This document shows positions 25,523-33,913 of a stretch of 64,000 nucleotides of DNA, piece by piece; within the stretch, counting starts at the first letter, position 1, and the number at the start of each line of letters is the position of its first letter. Source of the stretch: Xaviernesmea oryzae (GTDB lineage Bacteria > Pseudomonadota > Alphaproteobacteria > Rhizobiales > Rhizobiaceae); NCBI RefSeq assembly GCF_900177415.1, contig NZ_FXAF01000006.1, forward strand, positions 1,388,001 to 1,452,000. Direction: 5' to 3'. A program made the translations under genes and the position numbers. The notes beneath the pieces were generated by a model that worked only from the letters and a program-made list of their open reading frames with translations, had not been told where the DNA came from and searched no databases.

Positions 25523-26125
25523 ATGGCCTTCGAACTTCCCGAACTCCCCTACGATTACGAAGCGCTTTCGCCGTACATGTCGAAGGAAACGCTGGAATTC
25601 CACCACGACAAGCACCACAAGGCTTATGTCGACACGGGCAACAAGCTCGCCGCCGAAGCCGGCCTCGGCGACCTGTCGGTGGAGGAAGTCGTCAAGAAGT
25701 CCTTCGGCACCCACCAGACCCTCTTCAACAACGCAGCCCAGCACTACAACCACATCCATTTCTGGAAGTGGATGAAGAAGGGCGGCGGCGGCACCAAGCT
25801 CCCGGGCAAGCTCGAATCCGCGATCGCCTCCGATCTCGGCGGCTACGACAAGTTCAAGGCGGATTTCATCGCCGCCGGCACGACGCAGTTCGGTTCCGGC
25901 TGGGCCTGGGTTTCCGTCAAGGACGGCAAGCTCGTCATCTCCAAGACCCCGAACGGCGAAAACCCGCTGGTCCACGGCGCAGAGCCGATCCTCGGCGTCG
26001 ATGTGTGGGAACACTCCTATTACATCGACTACCGCAACGCCCGCCCGAAATACCTCGAAGCCTTCGTCGACAGCCTGATCAACTGGGACTACGTCCTCGA
26101 GCGCTACGAAGCCGCGACGAAGTAA
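25523..26125 (+). CDS. sodB: Superoxide dismutase, Fe type
   Basis: 200 residues. Metal ligands are seen at His27, His77, Asp160 (in D-V-W-E-H) and His164; Gln73 in N-N-A-A-Q is the position used by Fe-type enzymes, so iron is favoured over manganese. It dismutates superoxide in the cytoplasm. AAAGGAGTAAG precedes the ATG. A strong terminator follows 23 bp past the stop. Typical length for SodB. Confidence 0.95.
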   Translation: MAFELPELPYDYEALSPYMSKETLEFHHDKHHKAYVDTGNKLAAEAGLGDLSVEEVVKKSFGTHQTLFNNAAQHYNHIHFWKWMKKGGGGTKLPGKLESAIASDLGGYDKFKADFIAAGTTQFGSGWAWVSVKDGKLVISKTPNGENPLVHGAEPILGVDVWEHSYYIDYRNARPKYLEAFVDSLINWDYVLERYEAATK

Positions 26126-26148
26126 TCCGCGGTCATCGCTGATTCTTT

Positions 26149-26182
26149 AAAACACCCGGCGTCGCAAGGCGCCGGGTGTTTT
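26149..26182. terminator. Terminator after sodB
   Basis: AAAACACCCGGC and GCCGGGTGTTTT form a perfect 12-bp stem with a 10-nt loop. The stem has T-runs at both ends, so it can stop transcription from either side. Confidence 0.9.
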
Positions 26183-26263
26183 GGTTCGAGGCCGCGATTC
26201 GTAGCTGTTGATTTCCTGTCGTACACGCGTCAACGTGATATGTGTGCTTTCAAGGAGAGTGCG

Positions 26264-26515
26264 ATGTCGGAGGTGGACCTGAAGAGCGTCAAAGCGGAGT
26301 TTTCCGCTTCCTTGAATCAGGTTGCGGCCGAGGAGTTGGCAATGGCTCCTCTTCCCGCCGAAGTCGATGTCCTGCAACAAGCCCGACCGAGCCTGGTTCA
26401 CTATCTCTCTGGGTTCCCGGCCGATATTGATCTTGATGATGATGTGTTCGCTCGGAATCCTTCGCCGAGTATGGGCTTTGCCAGCGAATGTGAAGGCGAA
26501 GGACAAAATGGCTGA
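26264..26515 (+). CDS. Small hypothetical protein
   Basis: 83 residues, acidic, no domain recognised. AAGGAGAG lies 4 bp upstream of the ATG. It overlaps the next gene by 8 bp, which suggests translational coupling. The lower GC and unusual codons from 26.2 to 26.9 kb differ from the flanking genes and hint at recent acquisition. Confidence 0.5.
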   Translation: MSEVDLKSVKAEFSASLNQVAAEELAMAPLPAEVDVLQQARPSLVHYLSGFPADIDLDDDVFARNPSPSMGFASECEGEGQNG

Positions 26516-26879
26516 CCCTTCTATCGAGACTGTGCTTGAGCAGCTTGCCGCTCGTGAGCCCATCTTTCATCGGCGCGAATTCGGCACCAGTCGGGAAGCG
26601 CTGGAGGCCATGACGGATGAGGGATTCTGGGAGATTGGGGCGAGTGGTCGGGTTTATGGGCGCGATTTTGTAATCGATAATCTCATCGAGCGATATCGCG
26701 ATCCCGAGCCTCATGATTGGCCGTGCCATGATTTCACGATCAGCCGCCTTGCCGATGGATTGTATCGGCTGTCCTACATATTGGAGGAGCCGGGCCGCCG
26801 CACGCGGCGGACGACGCTTTGGAGAAACACGCCGGAGGGATGGAAGATACTTTTTCATCAGGGAACCGTAATCGTGTGA
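26508..26879 (+). CDS. DUF4440 / NTF2-like protein
   Basis: 123 residues with an NTF2-like layout: an N-terminal helix (E-T-V-L-E-Q-L-A-A-R-E-P-I-F-H-R), then strands ending in W-K-I-L-F-H-Q-G-T-V-I-V, the typical DUF4440 finish. Such proteins are small ligand-binding folds; activity unknown. It overlaps the preceding small gene. Codon use is more AT-rich than its neighbours. Confidence 0.75.
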   Translation: MADPSIETVLEQLAAREPIFHRREFGTSREALEAMTDEGFWEIGASGRVYGRDFVIDNLIERYRDPEPHDWPCHDFTISRLADGLYRLSYILEEPGRRTRRTTLWRNTPEGWKILFHQGTVIV

Positions 26880-26974
26880 GCGGCAATGGCATTGAACTAA
26901 GCGCGTGTTGGAATTGCAGATGAGGGATTTGCTCCCGTCACACGCCTGTCACAAGCGCAAAATACTTGCCTCCC

Positions 26975-27817
26975 ATGTCTCACGAAAAGCCGTTTCTCCG
27001 CTTCGGCGTGATTGCCGATCCGCAATATGCCGACCTGCCGCCGAATGTGGCGATGAACCGCTATTTCGAAAACAGCCTCGCGAAGCTGAGGGAGGCGGTC
27101 GGCGTCTTCAACGGCGAAGACCTGTCCTTCGTCGTGACGCTCGGCGATCTCGTCGATCGCGGCTGGGAGAATTACGACGCGGTTCTCTCGGTCTACGGGG
27201 ACCTTCGCCACGAAAGCTTTCTGCTGCCCGGCAATCACGATTTCCTGCTGGCGCCGGAGCACCTTTCCAAGGTGCATGCGCGGCTCGGCATGCCGGCCGC
27301 CTGGCACGATTTTTCCCGCGGCGGCTTCCGTTTCGTGGTGATCGACGGCAGCGAGATCAGCCTGTTCTCCTCTCCCAAGGGCGATCCGCGCCATGCGCTC
27401 GCGAAGGAGCGCCTGCGGGCGCTGAAGGCGGAAAACGCCGTGAACGCGCGAGAATGGAACGGCGGCATCGGCGGCGGGCAGTTCGCCTGGCTCGAATCCA
27501 CGCTGGAACGCGCCCGCGCCGCCGGCGAGAAGGCGGTCGTCATGGGGCACTACCCGCTCCATCCGGAAAACGAACACAATCTCTGGGGCCATGAGCGCCT
27601 GACCGATCTTTTCGCCCGGTCGGGCAACGTCGTCGCCTATCTGAACGGCCACAACCATGCCGGCAATCTCGGCCGCTCGGGCAATACCTGGTACGTGAAT
27701 TTCAAGGGCATGGTCGACACGGAGACGGAAAACGCCTTCGCCGTCGTCGCGATCTTCGCCGGCCGCATCGAGATCACCGGCTATGGCCGCGAGGAAAGCC
27801 GCGTGCTTCCTCTTTGA
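26975..27817 (+). CDS. Metallophosphoesterase (ADP-ribose/CDP-alcohol diphosphatase-like)
   Basis: 280 residues with the calcineurin-like metal motifs in order: A-D-P-Q (about 14), G-D-L-V-D-R-G, G-N-H-D, V-M-G-H-Y-P-L-H and N-G-H-N-H. The set places two metal ions for phosphoester hydrolysis. The overall pattern resembles the ADPRM group that cleaves ADP-ribose and CDP-alcohols. It is cytoplasmic (no signal peptide). Start at 26975 rather than the TTG at 26966. Confidence 0.85.
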   Translation: MSHEKPFLRFGVIADPQYADLPPNVAMNRYFENSLAKLREAVGVFNGEDLSFVVTLGDLVDRGWENYDAVLSVYGDLRHESFLLPGNHDFLLAPEHLSKVHARLGMPAAWHDFSRGGFRFVVIDGSEISLFSSPKGDPRHALAKERLRALKAENAVNAREWNGGIGGGQFAWLESTLERARAAGEKAVVMGHYPLHPENEHNLWGHERLTDLFARSGNVVAYLNGHNHAGNLGRSGNTWYVNFKGMVDTETENAFAVVAIFAGRIEITGYGREESRVLPL

Positions 27818-27845
27818 GGTCGATGCAAAATCGCAGCTCCTCTCT

Positions 27846-28547
27846 TCAATGGGGCATTTCGATCGCATTCGCCGTCCAGCCCTCGACCCAGAGCCGGCGT
27901 AATCTTTCCCCTTCGCCGCGGAAGAAGTCGTCGACCGGTTCGCAATGCTCCACCCGGTCGGTGCGGAAATTGCGGATTGCACGGCGAAGCTCGCACCAGG
28001 CGACGATATTGGCCGTCTGCGAATAGTAGATGAGCGCGATCGGCCGGATCGTCCGCTCCGTGGCGCGCCCATGTTCGTCGCGATAGTCGAGTGCCAGCTT
28101 CCGCTCGTCGCGGATCGCCCGGCGCAGCATGGCGAGATCGACCGTCTCCGGCACCGGCGCCGCCGTTCCCCAGGCATGCAGCGCGTTGGCGGAGAAGATG
28201 CCGGCAAGCGGCGGCGGCACGACGGCGGCGATCTTGCGGTTCACCTGTTTTGCGGCCTGTTTGAGCTCCATGTCGCCAGTGCGTTCGAGAAGCGCCAGCG
28301 CCAGCACGATCGCCTCCGTCTCCTCGATCGACAGCATCAGCGGCGGCAGCGTGAAGCCGGGGCGCAGGATATAGCCGATGCCGCGCCCGCCCTCGATCGG
28401 CACGCGCATGGCCTGCAGCGCCGCGATGTCGCGGTAGATGGAGCGCACCGTCACTTCGAGCTGCGCGGCGATCGCGGCCGCCGTTACCGGCTTCTTGGAA
28501 AGCCGCAGGATCTGGATGATCTCGAAGAGGCGCGAGGCCTTGCGCAT
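27846..28547 (-). CDS. WYL-domain transcriptional regulator (YafY type)
   Basis: 233 residues: an N-terminal winged helix (about 4-55, T-A-A-A-I-A-A-Q-L-E-V-T-V-R-S-I-Y-R-D-I) and a C-terminal WYL domain (about 130-215). YafY proteins bind nucleic acids or nucleotides and act as regulators. The ATG at 28547 has AAGGAAAAC upstream; the GTG at 28562 lacks one. It is divergent from the LysE gene. Confidence 0.85.
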   Translation of the reverse strand: MRKASRLFEIIQILRLSKKPVTAAAIAAQLEVTVRSIYRDIAALQAMRVPIEGGRGIGYILRPGFTLPPLMLSIEETEAIVLALALLERTGDMELKQAAKQVNRKIAAVVPPPLAGIFSANALHAWGTAAPVPETVDLAMLRRAIRDERKLALDYRDEHGRATERTIRPIALIYYSQTANIVAWCELRRAIRNFRTDRVEHCEPVDDFFRGEGERLRRLWVEGWTANAIEMPH

Positions 28548-28683
28548 GCCGTTTTCCTTCACCGCCGGACAACCGCTCCTGACAATACGTTGTCAGTTGG
28601 GCTCCTGTATAGCGCCGGATATCCGATTGAAAAACCATGGCTCCCTTCATCGGAGCCTGTTCTTGTAAAGCCGATAAACTGAC

Positions 28684-29316
28684 ATGACATACACGGAAAA
28701 TCTCTGGCTCTATTTCACGCTGCTCTTCGGCATCATCGTCGTGCCGGGCATGGATATGATCTTCGTGCTGGCGAATGTGCTGACACGCGGCCGTACCGCC
28801 GGGCTCGCCGCCACTGCCGGCATCATGCTGGGCGGCCTGGTGCATTCGATCTACGGCGCCCTCGGCGTCGGTCTGCTCGCCACCCTCATGCCGGTGCTCT
28901 TCAAGCCGCTGCTGATCGTCGGCGCGCTCTACATGGCCTGGATCGGCGTGGGCCTGATGAAAAGCTCGATCACCGTCGACCACGTCGGCCCGGCCGATAC
29001 GCGGTCCAACTGGGAGGCGTTCCGGCGCGGCGCGGTCACCTGCCTCATCAATCCGAAAGCCTATCTCTTCATGCTCGCCGTCTATCCGCAGTTCCTCCGG
29101 CCGGATTTCGGGCCGCTTGGCCCCCAGGCGGCCGTCATGGCGGCGATGACGGCGGGAACGCAGTTCGCGATCTACGGCGGATTGGCGGTCGCCGCCGGAC
29201 GGGCGCGAAACCTGCTGGTCGGCAACGGCACCGCGACCATCTGGGTCGGGCGCATCGCCGGCCTGCTCCTGCTCGCGGTTTCCGTGCTGACGCTCTGGGA
29301 AGGGATCAGGGCGTGA
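28684..29316 (+). CDS. LysE family amino acid exporter
   Basis: 210 residues, six predicted helices. The first helix carries G-I-I-V-V-P-G-M-D-M-I-F-V and the second G-L-A-A-T-A-G-I-M-L-G, typical of LysE/RhtB exporters. The substrate (a basic or small neutral amino acid, or another metabolite) is unknown. The divergent WYL regulator may control it. Confidence 0.9.
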   Translation: MTYTENLWLYFTLLFGIIVVPGMDMIFVLANVLTRGRTAGLAATAGIMLGGLVHSIYGALGVGLLATLMPVLFKPLLIVGALYMAWIGVGLMKSSITVDHVGPADTRSNWEAFRRGAVTCLINPKAYLFMLAVYPQFLRPDFGPLGPQAAVMAAMTAGTQFAIYGGLAVAAGRARNLLVGNGTATIWVGRIAGLLLLAVSVLTLWEGIRA

Positions 29317-29484
29317 GCCGCGGCGCCGTCGCGGAGCTTGTCGGGCGCACCCGACCGAGGTTCTGCTAGAGATTTGATTCGCCTGACGTTCTCACCTTTT
29401 TGTTACTTCATTGTCATCGGTCTGGAAGCCATTGTGCGGCGCATTATCGCGCCCGGATTCGATGTCGAAGAGGAGAATGTCTGC

Positions 29485-29928
29485 ATGCGTCTGAAATCCC
29501 TGGTTTTCGCAGCCGTCGCCGGCTGTCTTGGTTTGTCTGTCGCCGTCGCTCAGGAAGAGCCCCAGGCGCTTCGCCAGAGCCAGATGAAGGCCGTCGGCGG
29601 CGCGATCGGTGCGCTCGGCGGCATCGCCAAGGGCCAGAAGCCTTACGAGGCGGCGGCGGTGACTGCCGCGCTGACCACGATCAGCACGACGATGAAGGCC
29701 TTCCCGAACCAGTTCCCGGAAGGTTCGCAGACCGGCTCGGAATCGGAAGCCGCTCCGGCCATCTGGCAGAACAAGACGGATTTCGAAGCCAAGGCGCAAA
29801 AGCTGGCCGCCGAAGCGGATAGCCTGCTTGCTGCCGTCCCGGTCGATGCGGCAGGCGTCGGTGCGGCGATGAGGACGCTTGGCGGGACCTGCAGCGACTG
29901 TCACCAGACCTACCGCATGAAGAAATGA
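29485..29928 (+). CDS. Cytochrome c' family protein 1
   Basis: 147 residues: a signal peptide (1-22, cleaved after V-A-Q), four helices, and the haem-binding C-S-D-C-H at 136-140, close to the C-terminus as in class II c-type cytochromes. These haem proteins bind NO or CO and protect against nitrosative stress in the periplasm. A second member of the family follows after a 171-bp gap, then a diheme cytochrome. GAGGAGAATG precedes the ATG at 29485. Confidence 0.9.
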   Translation: MRLKSLVFAAVAGCLGLSVAVAQEEPQALRQSQMKAVGGAIGALGGIAKGQKPYEAAAVTAALTTISTTMKAFPNQFPEGSQTGSESEAAPAIWQNKTDFEAKAQKLAAEADSLLAAVPVDAAGVGAAMRTLGGTCSDCHQTYRMKK

Positions 29929-30099
29929 CCCGTCGCGGGGGAGCGGCGAGCAATGCCGCTACCCCGCGCTGGCTGATCCTCGGCATTAGAACCTTCAATA
30001 TTATCACCGCCTTGTTACTTCCTACGGCCGTGCACACATCGCATCGTGAACCGTCGTCAACAGCCCGGCCGTACCGGGCTCCATGGGAGGAACGTGCAC

Positions 30100-30543
30100 A
30101 TGCGGTTGAGGTCATACGTCATCGCGGCTGGCGCCGCCTGTCTCTGTCTGTCCGCGGCATTCGCGCAGGAGGGGCCGATCGCAGCCCGCCAGGCCTTGAT
30201 GAAGGCGAACGGGCAGGCGGCCGGCGCGCTGGGCGCAATCGCCAAGGGCGAAAAGCCCTACGACGCGGCGACGGTAAGATCGGCGCTGACGACGATCAGC
30301 ACCGATATGAAAGCCTTTCCGGATCAATTCCCGGCGGGTTCGGACACGGGGAAAACCAAGGCCCTTCCGGCGATCTGGCAAAACCCGGATGGATTCCGCG
30401 CCTTGTCGGCCAAGCTGGCCTCGGAGGCCGAAGCTCTGGTTGCGACGCTGCCCGCGGACAGGGCCGGTGTCGGGGCTGCGCTGGGACGGCTGGGACCGAT
30501 CTGTTCCGAATGCCACAAGACCTACCGGGCTCCCGCCAACTGA
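30100..30543 (+). CDS. Cytochrome c' family protein 2
   Basis: 147 residues, very similar to the preceding protein: a signal peptide (1-22), the same M-K-A-x-G-x-A-x-G-A-L-G-x-I-A-K-G core and C-S-E-C-H at 135-139. The tandem copies probably arose by duplication. GGGAGG precedes the ATG at 30100. The last gene of the three (diheme cytochrome) is 68 bp downstream, so all may be cotranscribed. Confidence 0.9.
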   Translation: MRLRSYVIAAGAACLCLSAAFAQEGPIAARQALMKANGQAAGALGAIAKGEKPYDAATVRSALTTISTDMKAFPDQFPAGSDTGKTKALPAIWQNPDGFRALSAKLASEAEALVATLPADRAGVGAALGRLGPICSECHKTYRAPAN

Positions 30544-30611
30544 ACGGCGGACCGGAAGCCGGCGGCCAGCCCGCCGCCGGCTTTTCATGAACACCTTTGA
30601 GGGAGAAGAGC

Positions 30612-31529
30612 ATGGCGTCTCTATGGGCGAAAGTCTTGGGTGCCGGCGCGGTCATCGTCGCAATCGGCGCCGGGATAGCCTGGGCGCTGACGAAGCCCGA
30701 TCCGCACCCGGAAAGCTATTGGGCCGGTCTCGGCGAGCCGGACCTCGCGAGCGGCGAGCAGCTCTTCTGGGCCGGCGGCTGCGCGAGCTGTCATGCCGCG
30801 GCGGGGGCGCAGGGTGATGCGCTGAAGGTGCTTTCCGGCGGCCGCGCGCTGCCGACCGCCTTCGGCACGTTCCACATTCCCAACATCTCGCCCGACGCGC
30901 AGGCCGGCATCGGCAACTGGACGCTGGCGGAATTCGGCAATGCCATGACCCGCGGCGTCGGGCCGGATGGCGAGCATCTTTATCCGTCCTTTCCCTACGG
31001 CTCCTATGCCCGGCTGTCGGCCGGGGATATCAACGATCTCTTTGGCTACCTGAAGACGCTGCCGGCGAGCAGCAACGTCGCGCCGCCGCACGAATTGCAG
31101 TTTCCCTACAATATCCGGCTGGCGGTGGGCGGCTGGAAATACCTCTATTTCAACGACCGGCCGCGGGTTCAGCTCGCCTCCGCCGACGAGAAGGTCAGGC
31201 GCGGCCAGTTCCTGGTCGAAGGGCCGGGCCATTGCGGCGAATGCCACACCCCGCGCGACGCGCTCGGCGGCTTCCAGCCGGACCGCTGGCTGGCGGGCGG
31301 CCCGAACCCGGAAGGCCGGGGCAGCATTCCGAACATCACGCCGGGCTCTCAGACCATGGGTTCCTGGAGCGAGGGCGATATCGTGAGCTATCTCGAAACG
31401 GGCTTCACGCCGGACTTCGACAGCGTCGGCGGCTCCATGGTCGAGGTGCAGCAGAACGTGGCGCATCTGCCGAAGAGCGACCTCGAAGCGATCGCCGCCT
31501 ATCTGAAGGCCGTGCCTCCTGTGAAGTGA
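30612..31529 (+). CDS. Membrane-anchored diheme c-type cytochrome
   Basis: 305 residues: an N-terminal hydrophobic anchor (6-26) and two haem motifs, C-A-S-C-H at 57-61 and C-G-E-C-H at 208-212, in two class I domains. This layout is found in periplasmic electron carriers of alcohol or sugar dehydrogenases. With no dehydrogenase alongside, it may receive electrons for the two cytochromes c'. GGGAGAAGAG precedes the ATG. Confidence 0.85.
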   Translation: MASLWAKVLGAGAVIVAIGAGIAWALTKPDPHPESYWAGLGEPDLASGEQLFWAGGCASCHAAAGAQGDALKVLSGGRALPTAFGTFHIPNISPDAQAGIGNWTLAEFGNAMTRGVGPDGEHLYPSFPYGSYARLSAGDINDLFGYLKTLPASSNVAPPHELQFPYNIRLAVGGWKYLYFNDRPRVQLASADEKVRRGQFLVEGPGHCGECHTPRDALGGFQPDRWLAGGPNPEGRGSIPNITPGSQTMGSWSEGDIVSYLETGFTPDFDSVGGSMVEVQQNVAHLPKSDLEAIAAYLKAVPPVK

Positions 31530-31531
31530 AA

Positions 31532-31570
31532 TGCTTGCAAGAAGTGCTATCATCCATTAAATTGCTTGCA
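31532..31570 (+). promoter_or_regulatory. Repeated operator motif upstream of hicAB
   Basis: TGCTTGCA occurs at 31532-31539 and again at 31563-31570, exactly 31 bp apart (about three helical turns), the second one overlapping the hicA start. This fits cooperative binding by HicB dimers to repress the operon. Confidence 0.55.
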
Positions 31571-31824
31571 TGAACGGCAAGCACCGTAGAACGCTGGAAG
31601 CTGTCTTTAGAGATCCTGTATCCGGAACGCTCGAATGGGCGGCGATCGAAAGCTTGCTTGTTGCAGCCGGTTGCGCCGTCATCGAAGGGAGCGGCTCTCG
31701 CGTCCGCTTTGACAGGGACGGGGAGATCGAAACCTTCCACCGACCGCATCCGGCCAAGGAAGCAAAGCGCTATCAGGTGCGTGCTGCCCGCGCTTACTTG
31801 ATCCGGCTAGGGATAATGCCATGA
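31570..31824 (+). CDS. hicA: HicA-type toxin
   Basis: 84 residues of double-stranded RNA-binding-like fold: W-A-A-I-E-S-L-L-V-A-A-G-C ... G-S-G-S-R-V-R-F ... F-H-R-P-H-P-A-K-E ... L-I-R-L-G-I-M-P. HicA cleaves mRNA. The catalytic His of classic HicA (G-S-H) is Arg here (G-S-R), as in a related subgroup that keeps the H-R-P-H-P motif; activity is therefore open. It overlaps hicB by ATGA. Confidence 0.85.
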   Translation: MNGKHRRTLEAVFRDPVSGTLEWAAIESLLVAAGCAVIEGSGSRVRFDRDGEIETFHRPHPAKEAKRYQVRAARAYLIRLGIMP

Positions 31825-32153
31825 CGAATGTGATGACCTATAAAGGCTACTCCGCCCGTATCGAATACGACGACGAGGACGGCATCCTGTTTGGTCAGAT
31901 TTCCGGCATCCGCGACGGTGTCGGCTTCCACGCGGATAGTGTTGACGAACTCCGGACTGCCTTTCGTGAGGCGGTCGACGATTATATCGAGACTTGTGCC
32001 AAAGTCGGCAAAGAGCCGCAGAAACCCTATTCCGGCAAGATGATGTTTCGCGTCAGCCCCGAGGTTCACCGGCGCGCCGCCCAAGCTGCCGAGCTTGCCG
32101 GCAAGAGTCTCAACGAATGGGCCGGAGAAGTCCTGGCCAAGGCCGCCGGATAG
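31821..32153 (+). CDS. hicB: HicB-type antitoxin
   Basis: 110 residues: a degenerate RNase H-like N-terminal part (Y-K-G-Y-S-A-R-I-E-Y-D-D-E-D) and a C-terminal ribbon-helix-helix (P-E-V-H-R-R-A-A-Q-A-A-E-L-A-G-K-S-L-N-E-W). It neutralises HicA and represses the operon. It overlaps hicA by 4 bp, typical for this module. It is the only toxin-antitoxin pair in the window with both genes intact. Confidence 0.9.
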   Translation: MTNVMTYKGYSARIEYDDEDGILFGQISGIRDGVGFHADSVDELRTAFREAVDDYIETCAKVGKEPQKPYSGKMMFRVSPEVHRRAAQAAELAGKSLNEWAGEVLAKAAG

Positions 32154-32171
32154 GCCTCGGCCGGTCTTGCC

Positions 32172-32672
32172 TCATGCCAGCGCCTGCATGTAGCGCATGC
32201 CGGTGACCGGGCGCGGCTTGAAGTCCAGTTGTTCGTAGAAGCGGTGGGCGGCGAAATTGCCGGTCGCGGCGCTGACCGAAAGATAGTCGCAGCCGGCATT
32301 CTTCGCGACTTCGCGGGCGCGCGAGACCAGATGGTGGCCGATGCCGTGGCCGCGATGGCCGTCGCGCACGAAGAGATGGTGCAGGTCCATGCCCCGCGTG
32401 CCTTCCTGCGCCCTGTAGAGCGGCACGAGGATGGCGTAACCGATCAGTTCCGAGCCCGTATCGGCGACGAGGGCGGTGATCCACGGCATGGGGCCGAAAA
32501 GGTCGCGTTCGAGTTTTTCGGGCGTGATGGCGGCGGGATCGTTGTGATGGGCGGCAAGCGCCGCGATCATCTCGTTGAGCTCGGGCAGGTCGCGCGGTTT
32601 GGCGCTGCGGATCGTCACGACGGGCGGGCGCGGCAGCGAGATTTCGGTGTCTTCAGTCGTGTCTGGGGTCAT
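32172..32672 (-). CDS. GNAT family N-acetyltransferase
   Basis: 166 residues with the GNAT core: V-R-D-G-H-R-G-H-G-I-G-H-H-L-V (acetyl-CoA loop, Q/R-x-x-G-x-G/A pattern), then N-A-G-C-D-Y-L and F-A-A-H-R-F-Y. The substrate is unknown. The ATG at 32672 follows GAGGAT; the ATG at 32681 has poorer spacing. Confidence 0.85.
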   Translation of the reverse strand: MTPDTTEDTEISLPRPPVVTIRSAKPRDLPELNEMIAALAAHHNDPAAITPEKLERDLFGPMPWITALVADTGSELIGYAILVPLYRAQEGTRGMDLHHLFVRDGHRGHGIGHHLVSRAREVAKNAGCDYLSVSAATGNFAAHRFYEQLDFKPRPVTGMRYMQALA

Positions 32673-32869
32673 TTCCGGCATCCTCTTTCGGTCTTTTCGC
32701 CATCAGGTGCCGTCTGAAACAACAAAGCCGCCTGACGGCGGCTTGTTGACATGATGATCTGTCGAGCCGCCCCTTACAGGTAGGCCCAAAAATACGAGCA
32801 GGCGATGGTGGTGCGCATCTTGATCATGGCCGCTCAGATGCTCCCGTTCGCGAAGCTTGTCAAGCGCAA

Positions 32870-33316
32870 TCATCCGAAGGCGAGCATGCGCCCCGCGAAG
32901 ATGATCGCCACCCATAGCGTGAGCGAGGCGAGGCCGCAGATCGCTCCCGCGGCCCGCCGCACGTTGCGGCCGTCGAGAAGGCGCAGCAGGATTGCATTGC
33001 CGCCCGCCACGAGAAGAAGAACGAGCTTCAGCCGGAAGAACGGGCTTGCGAGATATTCCCGCGCCGCCGGCGCAAAGAGCAGCGCCCCGGTCACGGCGGC
33101 GAGGCAGAAGCCGGCGATCGCGACGGGCACCAGCGAGCGCCGCACGGCTTCACGGTCGAGTTTCCTCATTAGCCCGAGCAGGTGCAGGTCGACGGTCGCG
33201 ATCGACCCGAACAGCAGGCCGATGCCGACGATGTGCAGTCCGCTGACGATCGGATAGGCCCAGACGGAGCTTCTCAGCGCCACCACGAGATCGAGGTTTT
33301 CGAGCGCGGCAAGCAC
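32870..33316 (-). CDS. Small inner-membrane protein (DUF6644-like)
   Basis: 148 residues with four predicted helices, beginning at the GTG at 33316 four bases past the stop of the upstream gene, with GAGGGTAAG as ribosome site. The helices (G-L-H-I-V-G-I-G-L-L-F-G-S-I-A-T-V-D-L) match the DUF6644/DUF2214-like group. Function unknown. The tight spacing shows that it works with the DUF6152 gene. Confidence 0.75.
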   Translation of the reverse strand: MLAALENLDLVVALRSSVWAYPIVSGLHIVGIGLLFGSIATVDLHLLGLMRKLDREAVRRSLVPVAIAGFCLAAVTGALLFAPAAREYLASPFFRLKLVLLLVAGGNAILLRLLDGRNVRRAAGAICGLASLTLWVAIIFAGRMLAFG

Positions 33317-33320
33317 GGCC

Positions 33321-33815
33321 TTACCCTCGCGGATCGCCGCTGCAGCCGGCGGGGAGGGCAACCGATTGCTGCCGCACCCCGACCCCGTCGAGCACGATCA
33401 GGGCCGGCCTGGCGACGCCTTCCTCGCTGCAGGAGGGGAAGGCGATCGCGGTGACGACGTCGCCCTCCCTCGGCTCCCGCGGCAGGCCCCAGGCCTGCAG
33501 CCGGTTGATCGGCGCGAGATCGAGCACCCACCGTTCCGCTTGCGCCGCCGGCCGGGCGCGCTGGAGCGTCGCATCGAAACCGAGTTCGGCGAGTTCGTCC
33601 GGCACGGGCAGGTCGTTCCAGTCGGGCGGAAGGGCGCCGGCACTGTTCTCGACGGTGATCTCCGGATGCGGGTTGCGCCAGGTGACGGCGGTGACGCGGC
33701 CGGAAAGATAGATCGGCCGCGCGGTATCGTAGTAACCCCATCCGTGATGGGCCAGCACCTGCGGAACGCCCGCAAGGCCTGCGGCGAGCAGGATCGCCAA
33801 AAACTTCGTCTTCAT
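33321..33815 (-). CDS. DUF6152 secreted protein
   Basis: 164 residues with a signal peptide (1-22, cleaved after V-L-A). The mature protein starts with H-H-G-W-G-Y-Y-D, conserved in DUF6152, where the histidines may bind a metal. R-V-T-A-V-T-W-R-N-P-H-P-E-I follows, a typical lipocalin-like strand. Its partner gene is the small membrane protein downstream; together they are likely a periplasmic binding and membrane pair, possibly for copper. Inference only. Confidence 0.75.
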   Translation of the reverse strand: MKTKFLAILLAAGLAGVPQVLAHHGWGYYDTARPIYLSGRVTAVTWRNPHPEITVENSAGALPPDWNDLPVPDELAELGFDATLQRARPAAQAERWVLDLAPINRLQAWGLPREPREGDVVTAIAFPSCSEEGVARPALIVLDGVGVRQQSVALPAGCSGDPRG

Positions 33816-33866
33816 CGCTGCCTCCTGTGAAAGTGATGACGGGGAGATAGACGCGGCGGGACCGAT

Positions 33867-33879
33867 GCATCAATGATGC
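33867..33879. promoter_or_regulatory. Candidate LysR operator
   Basis: GCATC-aat-GATGC lies in the 98-bp divergent gap between the DUF6152 and LysR genes. A flanking ACCG/CGGT pair adds partial symmetry. It suits a LysR site that controls both directions. Confidence 0.4.
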
Positions 33880-33913
33880 GGTCCGGTCTTGTTCAATACC
33901 AAAGTCGATATCG

